DNA of 20,169 bases, from contig CACXFD010000083.1 of the NCBI GenBank assembly GCA_902766845.1, positions 1 through 20,169 of the forward strand, in the 5' to 3' direction. Both the position numbers and the translations under genes were made by a program. The DNA is from an uncultured Lachnospiraceae bacterium (GTDB lineage: Bacteria; Bacillota; Clostridia; Lachnospirales; Lachnospiraceae). Within the stretch, counting starts at the first letter, position 1. Every line of letters starts with the position of its first letter. The notes beneath the pieces are model-generated. The model was not told where the DNA came from and did not search any database. It saw only the letters and a program-made list of their open reading frames with translations. This document shows positions 5,932 through 13,506 of the stretch, one piece after another.

Positions 5932-7446
5932 ATGAAACACACCGGACGCACTTCCGCCCGCGGGGCGTCACAGAAAAGCAGGATCCCGGGCCTTGTCAAA
6001 GGCCTGGGCATTTTGGCGTTCTGGATCCTCGTCTGGCAGGCCGCGTCGGTCCTGATCTCGAACGTGATCCTGATGGCCGGCCCCGTGCAGACGCTGCGCT
6101 CGCTGGGCCGGATCAGCGCGGAAGCGGATTTCTGGCGCAGCATCGGCCGGACCGTCCTTCGGCTGGTCACGGGCTTTCTGCTGGCCTTTGCGGCCGGCAC
6201 CGTGCTGGCCGCTCTGTCGGAACGCTTTTCGCTGATCTCCGACCTGCTGCAGCTTCCGGTCCTGCTGTGCAAGACCACGCCGGTCGCGGCCTTCGTGATC
6301 CTGATGCTGCTCTGGGTCGGCTCGGACCGGCTGTCGGTCGTGATCTCGTTCCTGATCGTCTTTCCGATCCTCTATGCCTCGGTGCGGGAGGGCATCCGCA
6401 GCGCGGACGCGCAACTCCTCGAGATGGCGCGGGTCCACCGCGTCCCGCTCACGCGCCGCATCCTGCGCATCTATCTGCCGGCCCTGCGGCCGGCCCTGTT
6501 CGCGGGTCTTCGCGCGGGCTTCGGCCTCGCGTTCAAATCCGGGATCGCGGCGGAGGTCATCGGCCTGCCGTCGCATTCGATCGGCGAAAAGCTCTATCTG
6601 GCCAAGATCTATCTGGCCACCGGCGACCTGTTCGCCTGGGTCCTGGTGATCCTGCTGCTGAGCTTCGTGCTCGAAAAGGTCCTGCTGTGGATCCTGCGGG
6701 CCCTGCTGCAGCCCCGGCCGGCGGCGGCCGCATCGTCCGAGGCGCAACCCGACGGAGCCGCAGCCGATACGGTGGCTGAGGCGGCAGACGCCGAGGTGGT
6801 GGCTGATACGGCGGACGCTGAGGCGGATGCTGCGTCCTTCCCGCCGGTCCCGGCCCTGCTGCAGGCGCTTCCGGCGCCGCAGGATCTGGTCTGCGCCGGC
6901 GTTACGCGCCGGTTCGACGGCCACACGGTCCTGTCGGATCTGACCCTGACGTTCCCGGCCGGCTCCGTGACCTGCCTGCGCGCCCCGTCGGGCGCCGGCA
7001 AGACCACGCTGCTGCGCCTGCTCTGCGGACTCGACCGGCCCGACGAAGGCCGGGTCGACGGTACGCAGCAGCTGTTTTCGGTGACGTTCCAGGAGGACCG
7101 CCTGCTGACGGAGCGCTCTGCACCGGACAATATCCGCTTCACGGCTCCGCTCTGCGACCGCCCCTGCGCGGAAGGCTTCCTGCGCGCCCTGATCCCGGGG
7201 ACGGACCCCTCCCTGCCGGTCAGCACGTTCAGCGGCGGCATGCGCCGGCGCACGGCGCTGCTGCGGGCCCTGCTGACGCCGTCGCAGGTCCTGCTGCTCG
7301 ACGAGCCGTTCACCGGCCTTGACGCATCGTCCAAAGCCGCCGCGGCCGCGGCAGTCCGCTATCTGCGCGCGGGCCGGACCGTGATCCTGGTCAGCCACGA
7401 CCCGGAAGACGCGGCCCTGATCGGCGCCGAAGAGATCCGGCTGTGA
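5932..7446 (+). CDS. Fused ABC importer: permease and ATPase in one polypeptide
   Basis: One uninterrupted frame of 504 residues joins two normally separate subunits. Residues 20-255 are a type I importer permease (SsuC/TauC-like) with about six hydrophobic segments and a degenerate EAA loop, LLEMARVHRVPLTRRILRI (162-180), in which the usual Gly is missing. Residues 260-312 form an Ala/Pro/acidic linker with near-repeats (EAADAEVVADTADAEADAA). Residues 315-504 are a short nucleotide-binding domain: Walker A APSGAGKTT (351-359, first Gly replaced by Ala), Q-loop FQED (386-389), signature FSGGM (433-437), Walker B VLLLDEP (453-459), D-loop GLDA (462-465) and H-loop SHD (488-490). The ATPase seems intact. 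A homodimer would yield the full two-permease, two-ATPase complex. The start at 5932 has GGAGG upstream; an earlier ATG at 5860 has none. It works with the lipoprotein at 4743. Confidence 0.9.
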   Translation: MKHTGRTSARGASQKSRIPGLVKGLGILAFWILVWQAASVLISNVILMAGPVQTLRSLGRISAEADFWRSIGRTVLRLVTGFLLAFAAGTVLAALSERFSLISDLLQLPVLLCKTTPVAAFVILMLLWVGSDRLSVVISFLIVFPILYASVREGIRSADAQLLEMARVHRVPLTRRILRIYLPALRPALFAGLRAGFGLAFKSGIAAEVIGLPSHSIGEKLYLAKIYLATGDLFAWVLVILLLSFVLEKVLLWILRALLQPRPAAAASSEAQPDGAAADTVAEAADAEVVADTADAEADAASFPPVPALLQALPAPQDLVCAGVTRRFDGHTVLSDLTLTFPAGSVTCLRAPSGAGKTTLLRLLCGLDRPDEGRVDGTQQLFSVTFQEDRLLTERSAPDNIRFTAPLCDRPCAEGFLRALIPGTDPSLPVSTFSGGMRRRTALLRALLTPSQVLLLDEPFTGLDASSKAAAAAAVRYLRAGRTVILVSHDPEDAALIGAEEIRL

Positions 7447-7524
7447 CCGTTTCGGCCGGCGTCCGGCATTCAATCGCCGATCCGGCTGTGACCGATCTGC
7501 TGTGACCGGCATCGTCATACGCAA

Positions 7525-7550
7525 AACGCGGGGAGAGTCCCCGCGTTTTT
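7525..7550 (+). terminator. Intrinsic terminator after the ABC transporter
   Basis: Ten-base arms AACGCGGGGA (7525-7534) and TCCCCGCGTT (7538-7547) enclose a GAG loop and are followed by more T. It ends the TM1266/ABC unit before the MATE promoter. Confidence 0.92.
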
Positions 7551-7563
7551 CTTTCGATTTCTC

Positions 7564-7592
7564 TTGTGATTCGGGCCGATCTGTGGCAAAAT
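7564..7592 (+). promoter_or_regulatory. Candidate promoter of the MATE gene
   Basis: TTGTGA (7564-7569) and CAAAAT (7587-7592) are spaced by 17 bases, with TG at 7584-7585 giving an extended -10. It directly follows the preceding terminator and lies about 60 bases before the MATE start. The -10 matches only 4 of 6 bases. Confidence 0.5.
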
Positions 7593-7649
7593 GGCTTGTG
7601 GTCCCGCCAAGCCCGCTGCAGGCTCCGGCCGGACCGGAAAGGCATCTCC

Positions 7650-8987
7650 ATGATCCAGGACATGACCGAGGGAAAACCGTTCCCGGTGCTGCTGCGCTTC
7701 GCGCTGCCGATGATGGTCAGCGTGATGTTCCAGCAGCTTTATAACGCGGTGGACAGCATCGTGGCCGGCCAGTTCGCCGGCACCGACGCGCTGGCCGCCG
7801 TGGGTGCGTCGTACCCGGTCACCACCCTGCTGCTGTCGGTCGCGGCCGGCCTGAACGTGGGCGCGGGCGTCATCGTCTCCCAGCTGTTCGGGCGCAAGCG
7901 CATGGACCGCATGAAGAGCGCGGTCTACACCTCGCTGTGGCTGGCGCTCTGGTTCAGCCTTGCGGTGACCGCGGCGGGCCTTATGCTGCGCCACCCGCTC
8001 ATGCGGCTGCTGCGCACGCCGGAAAGCGTCTACGCGCTCTCGGACGTCTATCTGCGCATCTATGTCTACGGCCTTCTGTTCCTGTTCGCATACAATATCT
8101 GCAACGGCGTCTTTACCGCCCTCGGCGATTCGCGCACGCCGCTGCTCTTCCTGATCTTCTCCTCGCTCCTGAACGTGGCGCTGGACCTGCTGCTCACGGC
8201 CGTGCTGCGCTGGGGCGTGGCCGGCGTCGCGTGGGCCACGTTCATCGCCCAGGGAACGGCCGCGGTGCTGTCCTTCCTGACGCTCCTGCGCCGCATGCGC
8301 GCCATCCGGGCCGAAGCGTTCAAGACCTACGACGGAGCCATCGCGCGGCAGATCCTGCGGATCTCGATCCCGAGCATGTTCCAGCAGGCGTCCATCTCGA
8401 TCGGCAACATGGTCATCCAGGGCCTCGTCAACGGCTACGGCAGCGCGGTCATCGCGGGCTACGCGGCCGGCGCCAAGATCATCACCTTCGGTTCCATCAC
8501 GATCACGACGCTCGGGAACGCTTACGGGAGCTTCGTGGCGCAGAACGTGGGCGCGCGCCGGCCCGACCGGATCAAAGAGGGCTACCGCGACAGCCTGATC
8601 CTGCTGTACCTGGGCGGCCTTTTCTTCTTTGCGGCCGGGCAGCTCTTCCCGCAGGCCCTCGTGCATCTGTTCATCAAAAAAGACCAGATCGATGCGGTCG
8701 CCGCGGGCGTCCTGCATGTGCGTCTGGTCTCGATCGGTTATCTGGTACTGCCCGTCAAGCTGGCGGCGGACGGCATCCTGAAGGGGGCCGGCGACGTCAC
8801 GGAGTTCATGATCGCGACGTTTTCCGACCTGATCTTCCGCTGCACCACGGCGGCCATCCTCTCCTCGATCTTCCATGATCCGGCCGTGATCTGGCTGTCC
8901 TGGTCCGTCGGCTGGGCCATGGGCAGCGTGCTGGCTACGGTCTTCGTCAAGCGCGGCCGGTGGAAGCGGTCGCTCGAGCCGGCGTGA
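7650..8987 (+). CDS. MATE family efflux transporter
   Basis: The 445-residue product is an integral membrane exporter of the MATE family, which extrudes drugs or metabolites in exchange for Na+ or H+. The opening, LLRFALPMMVSVMFQQLYN followed by VDSIVAGQFAGTDALAAVG (about residues 14-53), is characteristic of the bacterial DinF/NorM-like branch, and the duplicated half begins near ILRISIPSMFQQASISIGN (about 235). About 12 hydrophobic segments are visible and the length fits the family. The ATG at 7650 is chosen because the family sequence begins there and GGAAAGG lies about 8 bases upstream; the open frame extends back to 7566 but that part overlaps the promoter. The last 41 bases overlap the 3' end of the convergent GIY-YIG gene. 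The substrate is unknown. Confidence 0.93.
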   Translation: MIQDMTEGKPFPVLLRFALPMMVSVMFQQLYNAVDSIVAGQFAGTDALAAVGASYPVTTLLLSVAAGLNVGAGVIVSQLFGRKRMDRMKSAVYTSLWLALWFSLAVTAAGLMLRHPLMRLLRTPESVYALSDVYLRIYVYGLLFLFAYNICNGVFTALGDSRTPLLFLIFSSLLNVALDLLLTAVLRWGVAGVAWATFIAQGTAAVLSFLTLLRRMRAIRAEAFKTYDGAIARQILRISIPSMFQQASISIGNMVIQGLVNGYGSAVIAGYAAGAKIITFGSITITTLGNAYGSFVAQNVGARRPDRIKEGYRDSLILLYLGGLFFFAAGQLFPQALVHLFIKKDQIDAVAAGVLHVRLVSIGYLVLPVKLAADGILKGAGDVTEFMIATFSDLIFRCTTAAILSSIFHDPAVIWLSWSVGWAMGSVLATVFVKRGRWKRSLEPA

Positions 8988-9240
8988 TGACGGCCTGCGC
9001 GGACCGGATCAGCTCCCGCTTTTCTTCGTGCGTGAGCGTATGCTTGATCTGATACTCGCGCCGCAGCGCGTCGGACTTCTCTTCGAATGCCTCCACATAC
9101 CGGAGCGTCACCGGGCCGCGGCTGCGGGTATACTTCGCGCCGCGGCCCGCGTTATGCGCGCGGACCCGTTTTTCGGGATCCGTGGTCCAGCCCGTATACA
9201 GGCTCCCGTCCCGGCACTCCACGATATATACGTAATGCAT
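8947..9240 (-). CDS. GIY-YIG domain protein, UPF0213 (YhbQ-like)
   Basis: This is a compact 97-residue single-domain protein of the GIY-YIG superfamily. The eponymous motif reads YVYIV (3-7) and YTG (15-17), followed by the Arg of DPEKRVRAHN (21-30) and the conserved REYQIK Glu region (61-66), as in UPF0213 proteins annotated as putative nucleases. The family's natural substrate is not settled. The ATG at 9240 is where the family starts; the frame runs further upstream only by crossing the pgm terminator. An AAAGGA element lies about 13 bases before the ATG, which is rather far. The gene follows phosphoglucomutase on the same strand but is separated from it by a strong terminator. The 14 residues beyond the domain are Ala/Thr-rich and are encoded in the overlap with the MATE gene. 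Confidence 0.85.
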   Translation of the reverse strand: MHYVYIVECRDGSLYTGWTTDPEKRVRAHNAGRGAKYTRSRGPVTLRYVEAFEEKSDALRREYQIKHTLTHEEKRELIRSAQAVITPARATASTGRA

Positions 9241-9263
9241 GGATCCGCACCGTCCTTTCGGTA

Positions 9264-9300
9264 GAAAAAGGGGCCGCGGCGCTTTGGCGCCGCGGCCCCT
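9264..9300 (-). terminator. Intrinsic terminator of the phosphoglucomutase gene
   Basis: Fourteen-base GC-rich arms (9269-9282 and 9287-9300) enclose a 4-base loop and are followed on the minus strand by a T run (9268-9264). It lies 24 bases beyond the pgm stop. This is one of the longest perfect stems in the window. Confidence 0.93.
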
Positions 9301-9323
9301 GCCGTTGTCTCTGTCCTGCAGCC

Positions 9324-11057
9324 TTACAGCATCGCCTCGATCTTTGCGAGGATCTGCGCGCCGAGGGCCTCGGACTTCTTCTGCGCGTCCGCCAGATCCG
9401 TTCCCTTCACGCCGTAATAGAACTTGATCTTGGGTTCGGTGCCGGACGGGCGCACGCACAGCCAGGCGCCGTCTTCCAGATCATAATACAGGACGTTGGA
9501 GTTCGGCAGGCCGGTGGGCTTCACGGCGCCGGTCGCCATGTCCACGATCTGATCCTTCTTGTAATCGCGCGCGGACAGGACCTTGTAGCCGCCGTACTCC
9601 GCGGGCGTCTCGGCGCGCAGCGTCTCCATGATCTCGGAGATCTTCTGCAGGCCTTCCATGCCCTTGAGCGTGATAGACTTGACCTCGTCGGCGTAGAAGC
9701 CGTACTTCCGGTACAGATCCATCATCGCGTCCCACAGCGTCTTGCCCTGGGTCTTATAGAATGCCGCGGCCTCGCACAGCGCCATGGTGGCCACGATCGC
9801 GTCCTTGTCCCGCGCGTGCGTGCCGATCAGACAGCCATAGCTCTCTTCGAAGCCGAACAGGTACGTGCCCTTTCCGGTGGTCTCGAAATTCAGGATCTGC
9901 TGGCCGATGTACTTGAACCCGGTCAGGACCTCGATCAGCTCCAGCCCGTACGCGTCCGCGATGCCGTTGCACAGGTTGGTGGTCACGATGGTCTTGATCA
10001 GCTTGCCGTCCGCGGGGATGCCCGTGGTGGCCGCCACGCGGCTGATCTCATATTCCGCGAGCAGCGAGCCGGACATGTTGCCGGTCAGCGGGTTGTATTC
10101 GCCGGACGCGGTGTCCTTGACGTACACGCCGAGACGGTCCGCGTCGGGGTCCGTGGCCAGCACGAGGTCCGCGTTCTTCTCTTTTCCGAGCTTGAGCGCC
10201 AGCGCGAAGGCTTCCTTGGCTTCCGGGTTCGGATAGGAGACGGTCGGGAAGCTTCCGTCCGGCTTCTCCTGCTCCGGCACCACGTACACGTTCTCGAAGC
10301 CGATCTCCTTCAGGATGCGGCGCGCCGGGATGTTGCCGGTGCCGTGCAGCGGCGTGTAGACGATCGTCAGGTTCTTTCCTTCCGCCTTGATGGCGTCCCA
10401 GCTCTTGACCTGCTTTTTCAGCTCCGCGATGTACGGATCGTCCACGTTGGCGCCGATCACGTGGTACAGGCCGGCCGCCACGGCGTCCTCTTTCTTCATG
10501 GTCTTCACGGTGTTCCAGTCCGTGATCGCACGGACCTTCGCCATGATCCCGGTGTCGTGAGGCGGCGTGATCTGCGCGCCGTCCTCCCAGTAGACCTTGT
10601 AGCCGTTATATTCCGCAGGGTTGTGGCTGGCCGTCACGTTGATGCCGGCCGTGCAGCCGAGATAGCGGACCGCGAAGGACAATTCCGGCGTGGGGCGAAG
10701 GCTCTCGAACACATAGGCCGGGATGCCGTTCGCGTTCAGGCACAGCGCCGCCTCGTCCGCGAATTCCTTCGCCATGTGACGGCAGTCATACGCGATGGCC
10801 ACGCCCTTGGCCTGTGCGCCGACCTCGTTGATATAATTCGCGAGGCCCTGCGTGGCCTTGCGCACCGTATAGATGTTCATGCGGTTCAGGCCCGCGCCGA
10901 TGATGCCGCGCAGACCGGCCGTGCCGAATTCCAGTTCGGTGTAGAAACGCTCGCGGATCTCTTTTTCATCCGCGGCGATGCCGCGCAGCTCTTCCTTGGT
11001 GGCCTCGTCGAAATACGGGCTGTCCAGCCACTCCTGATACACGTCCCGATAGTCCAT
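9324..11057 (-). CDS. Phosphoglucomutase/phosphomannomutase (alpha-D-phosphohexomutase)
   Basis: The 577-residue enzyme interconverts hexose 1- and 6-phosphates (glucose and probably mannose), feeding glycolysis and sugar-nucleotide synthesis in the cytoplasm. All four active-site regions are visible: TASHNP with the phosphorylated Ser144 (142-147), the metal loop DPDADR (303-308), the sugar-binding FGFEESYG (401-408) and the phosphate-binding RPSGTEPK (about 534-541). FGTAGLRG near residue 44 and the length of about 575 match the PgcA/YhxB-like branch of Bacillota. The start at 11057 is set by the family N-terminus (MDYRDVYQEWLDS) and by AGGGGG about 10 bases upstream; longer frames enter the cca gene. 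It has its own promoter inside the end of cca and a strong terminator. Its glucose 1-phosphate could be used by the nucleotidyltransferase at 16628. Confidence 0.96.
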   Translation of the reverse strand: MDYRDVYQEWLDSPYFDEATKEELRGIAADEKEIRERFYTELEFGTAGLRGIIGAGLNRMNIYTVRKATQGLANYINEVGAQAKGVAIAYDCRHMAKEFADEAALCLNANGIPAYVFESLRPTPELSFAVRYLGCTAGINVTASHNPAEYNGYKVYWEDGAQITPPHDTGIMAKVRAITDWNTVKTMKKEDAVAAGLYHVIGANVDDPYIAELKKQVKSWDAIKAEGKNLTIVYTPLHGTGNIPARRILKEIGFENVYVVPEQEKPDGSFPTVSYPNPEAKEAFALALKLGKEKNADLVLATDPDADRLGVYVKDTASGEYNPLTGNMSGSLLAEYEISRVAATTGIPADGKLIKTIVTTNLCNGIADAYGLELIEVLTGFKYIGQQILNFETTGKGTYLFGFEESYGCLIGTHARDKDAIVATMALCEAAAFYKTQGKTLWDAMMDLYRKYGFYADEVKSITLKGMEGLQKISEIMETLRAETPAEYGGYKVLSARDYKKDQIVDMATGAVKPTGLPNSNVLYYDLEDGAWLCVRPSGTEPKIKFYYGVKGTDLADAQKKSEALGAQILAKIEAML

Positions 11058-11115
11058 GTCTTTTTTCCCCCTGCTTGATGCTTTGATTGCCGGCCGCCGA
11101 AGCGGCCCGACGTTT

Positions 11116-11143
11116 ATTATAGCACAGAACCGTTGTCCTGCAA
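11116..11143 (-). promoter_or_regulatory. Promoter of the phosphoglucomutase gene
   Basis: On the minus strand a perfect TATAAT (11121-11116) is preceded by TGC (extended -10), with TTGCAG (11143-11138) 16 bases upstream. The -35 lies inside the cca coding sequence and the -10 overlaps its TAA stop codon, so the two genes abut without a dedicated spacer. Confidence 0.7.
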
Positions 11144-12457
11144 CGTCCATTCCCGGAATTTTCCGAGCAGGATCTCCTTCTGATTGAGCGCCGGATCCTC
11201 GATCACGAGGTCCAGCAGGTACCGCAGCGCCTCGCCGAGCGCGGGGCCGGGCCGGGCGCCCGCGGCCATCAGGTCCTGTCCGTTCACGGCCAGGTCCTTC
11301 AGGCTGAAGCATTCGCCCTCCTCGCGGATCTCCTCATACATCTCCCGCACGGTCTCGATGGCCTCCAGATAGAAGGCGTGGCAGCTCTCCGCCTTGCCGA
11401 GCGTGTCCGCCTTCATGACCTCCAGGAGGGCCGGGAACAGTTCTTCCCCGACCTTCGAGAGCCCGCGCCGGACCGAGGTCTTATTCATCTGAAAGCGGTA
11501 ATCGTGCCAGGTGATCAGGGTCCGCGCTTTGTCGATCGTATCGTTGTCAAAGCGCAGGCGCCGCAGGATCTCCTCAGCCATCTGCGCGCTGACCGCCGCG
11601 TGGCCTTTGAAGTGGTCCACGCCGCTTGCATCGACCGTATGCATGCGGCCTTTGCCGATGTCGTGCAGCAGCATGGTCCAGCGCATCAGAGGCGTGTCCG
11701 GCGCGTGCGCGACCGTGGCCAGGATGTGCCGGTCCACGGGATAGCAGTGGAAGGCGTTTCGCTGCGGCACGCCGACGTTCTCCTCCCACTCCGGCAGGAC
11801 GATCTTCGTAATGCCGAGCTCCTGCGCTTTCGCAAAGAGCTCGGGGTGGGGCGACGTCAGCAGCCCGGTCAGCTCCTCGCGGACCCGCTCCGCGCTGATC
11901 AGGGACAGGCGCGGCGCCAGCTCGCGCATCGCGGCCTCGGTCTCCGGCTCGATCGCGAACGCGAACCGGGCCGCGAACCGCAGGCCCCGCAGGATCCGCA
12001 GCGCGTCCTCGGTAAAGCGCTCGCGCGGGTCGCCGACCGCGCGGATCACGCCGTCCGCCAGGTCCCGGCGCCCGCCGAAGACGTCCACCAGGCCGCCCTC
12101 CTCGTCATAGGCCATCGCGTTCACCGTGAAGTCCCGGCGCGCGAGGTCCTCGCGCAGCGACGGGGTGAACGTGACCTGTGTCGGGTGCCGGCCGTCCTCG
12201 TACGTTCCGTCCACCCGGTAGGTGGTGACCTCATAGCCGCGGCCGCGCATCAGGACCGTGACCGTGCCGTGCTTGATCCCGGTGTCGATGGTCCGGTAAA
12301 AGCAGGCCTTGACCTCTTCCGGGCGGGCCGACGTCGTGATGTCCCAGTCCTTGGGCTCCCGGCCCATCAGCGCGTCGCGCACGCAGCCCCCGACGATGCA
12401 GGCCTCATAGCCGGCCCCGTGCAGGATCTGCAGGATCTTCCGGACCTCGAACGGCAT
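11117..12457 (-). CDS. cca: CCA tRNA nucleotidyltransferase
   Basis: The 446-residue enzyme adds or repairs the 3' CCA of tRNAs without a nucleic acid template. The class II nucleotidyltransferase head shows GGCVRD (23-28), the catalytic DWD (D37 and D39), the RRDFT motif (107-111) and ERFTEDALRILRGLRFA (about 147-163). A C-terminal HD domain is present with LLHDIGKG (263-270), as in many clostridial enzymes. This gene is needed here, since none of the four tRNA genes at 13187-13579 encodes CCA. The ATG at 12457 is the most likely start, although no good Shine-Dalgarno lies at the usual distance; GGAAGA is about 25 bases upstream, so the true start is uncertain by several codons. It follows the flavin reductase gene by 70 bases on the same strand. 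Confidence 0.93.
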   Translation of the reverse strand: MPFEVRKILQILHGAGYEACIVGGCVRDALMGREPKDWDITTSARPEEVKACFYRTIDTGIKHGTVTVLMRGRGYEVTTYRVDGTYEDGRHPTQVTFTPSLREDLARRDFTVNAMAYDEEGGLVDVFGGRRDLADGVIRAVGDPRERFTEDALRILRGLRFAARFAFAIEPETEAAMRELAPRLSLISAERVREELTGLLTSPHPELFAKAQELGITKIVLPEWEENVGVPQRNAFHCYPVDRHILATVAHAPDTPLMRWTMLLHDIGKGRMHTVDASGVDHFKGHAAVSAQMAEEILRRLRFDNDTIDKARTLITWHDYRFQMNKTSVRRGLSKVGEELFPALLEVMKADTLGKAESCHAFYLEAIETVREMYEEIREEGECFSLKDLAVNGQDLMAAGARPGPALGEALRYLLDLVIEDPALNQKEILLGKFREWTLQDNGSVL

Positions 12458-12527
12458 CCGGATGCGCAGCGTTCCGTGTTCTTCCGGCCCGGCGCCGCAG
12501 CTGCGGTCCGGCCCGGCGCTCCGGCCG

Positions 12528-13091
12528 TTATTTTTTCTTTCGCACGCTGTATCCGTAGGTGCCAAGCTTCTTTCCCAATCCATAGTACTCTCCGTGACAA
12601 TAGGCGATCGGCCGCGTCTTTTCCAGCATGAAGCGGCCGTTTTCATCGAACCATTCCTTCCCGGCCTGCACCGCGACGACCTCGCCGAGGAACATCACGT
12701 GCGTGCCGAGCTCGAGCGCCTGCGTGACGCGGCACTCGATGTTGACCGGGCACTCCGCGACGACCGGCGCGCCGACTTTGACGGCTTTGCCGCGCGTGAG
12801 CCCCGCGGCCTTCCATTTATCCATATCCCGTCCGCTCTTCACCCCGCACAGGTCGGTCGCGAACGCGGTCTCCTCGGTGGTCACGTTGACCACGAATTCC
12901 TTCGTCTTTTCGATCATATCGTAGGAATACCGCTCTTTGCGCACCGAGATCGACACCATCGGCGGGTCCGAGCAGACCGTGCCGGCCCAGCCGATCGTCA
13001 GCAGGTTGTCATGTCCCTGTCCGTCGTGGACCGAGACCAGGACGACCGGAAGCGGATAGAGCATATTGCCGGGCTTCATTTCTGTTTTCAT
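12528..13091 (-). CDS. Flavin reductase-like (flavoredoxin type) FMN-binding protein
   Basis: The 187-residue product belongs to the flavin reductase-like domain family, FMN-binding split-barrel proteins that include flavoredoxins and small NAD(P)H:flavin oxidoreductases. Visible markers are the PLPVVLVSV opening (13-21), NLLTIGWAGTVCSDPPMVSISV (about 29-50; the family's TxSW-like passage followed by PP), FVVNVTTEE (66-74), and a PVNIECRV segment followed by THVMFLGEVV. The start has AGAGG 6 bases upstream. Its partner and substrate are unknown; related proteins are common in anaerobes. It diverges from the tRNA promoter at 13117, whose elements lie only 25 bases upstream on the other strand. 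It is followed by cca after 70 bases, with no convincing terminator between them. Confidence 0.88.
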   Translation of the reverse strand: MKTEMKPGNMLYPLPVVLVSVHDGQGHDNLLTIGWAGTVCSDPPMVSISVRKERYSYDMIEKTKEFVVNVTTEETAFATDLCGVKSGRDMDKWKAAGLTRGKAVKVGAPVVAECPVNIECRVTQALELGTHVMFLGEVVAVQAGKEWFDENGRFMLEKTRPIAYCHGEYYGLGKKLGTYGYSVRKKK

Positions 13092-13116
13092 ATCGGGCCT
13101 CTTTTCTTTTTGCTTC

Positions 13117-13145
13117 TTGACAACCCCACAGGCATAGGGTATAAT
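13117..13145 (+). promoter_or_regulatory. Consensus promoter of the tRNA cluster
   Basis: TTGACA (13117-13122), 17 bases, then TATAAT (13140-13145): a perfect sigma-A promoter, as expected for stable RNA. Transcription should begin about 13152, immediately before a small hairpin (GCGCC 13153-13157 with GGCGC 13164-13168) in the 5' leader. Confidence 0.93.
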
Positions 13146-13186
13146 TCACTGTGCGCCTGAAAGGGCGCCGCTGCTTTTGGCAGTTT

Positions 13187-13258
13187 GCGGGTGTAGTACA
13201 ACGGCTAGTACGCCAGCCTTCCAAGCTGGATACGTGGGTTCGATTCCCATCACCCGCT
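13187..13258 (+). tRNA. tRNA-Gly (anticodon UCC)
   Basis: Acceptor arms GCGGGTG (13187-13193) and CACCCGC (13251-13257) pair fully, with T as discriminator at 13258. The anticodon loop CTTCCAA between CCAGC and GCTGG gives UCC, and the T loop reads TTCGATT. The 3' CCA is not encoded. Confidence 0.95.
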
Positions 13259-13284
13259 CGTCTCTCTCCGGAGAGGTATAATAT

Positions 13285-13359
13285 GGTGGGTATAGCACAG
13301 TTGGTCAGCGCGTCAGATTGTGGCTCTGAAGGTCGTGGGTTCGAGTCCCACTACCCACC
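13285..13359 (+). tRNA. tRNA-His (anticodon GUG)
   Basis: The gene includes the His-specific extra 5' G (13285) facing C73 (13359). Acceptor GTGGGTA (13286-13292) pairs with TACCCAC (13352-13358). The anticodon loop TTGTGGC within TCAGA and TCTGA reads GUG. The CCA is not encoded. Confidence 0.95.
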
Positions 13360-13392
13360 CTCGGTCCTTACGGACCATCAGCAGTTCAGCCT

Positions 13393-13464
13393 TGGGCCAT
13401 CGCCAAGCGGTTAAGGCACAGGACTTTGACTCCTGCATCGCTGGTTCAAATCCAGCTGGCCCAG
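13393..13464 (+). tRNA. tRNA-Gln (anticodon UUG)
   Basis: Acceptor TGGGCCA (13393-13399) pairs with TGGCCCA (13457-13463) and G is the discriminator. The anticodon loop CTTTGAC between CAGGA and TCCTG reads UUG. The first acceptor pair is U1-A72, typical of bacterial tRNA-Gln. The CCA is not encoded. Confidence 0.95.
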
Positions 13465-13506
13465 TGAGTCGGGACCTGGACGGAAGGCCCTCGGCTTTTT
13501 TCATAC

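Noticed and set aside
4668..6278. Long antisense reading frame (536 codons) opposite the lipoprotein and transporter genes
   Set aside because: Its translation is Arg/Gly/Asp-rich with no recognisable domain, and the opposite strand has clear lipobox, solute-binding and permease sequence. Long antisense frames are expected at this GC content.
9087..11078. 663-codon plus-strand frame opposite phosphoglucomutase and the GIY-YIG gene
   Set aside because: The minus strand carries all phosphohexomutase motifs; the plus-strand product is low-complexity and crosses the pgm terminator.
13277..13282. Second TATAAT just before tRNA-His, as a possible internal promoter
   Set aside because: It lies 3 bases before the tRNA, so transcription would begin inside the gene, and no -35 is apparent. 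The upstream consensus promoter explains the cluster.
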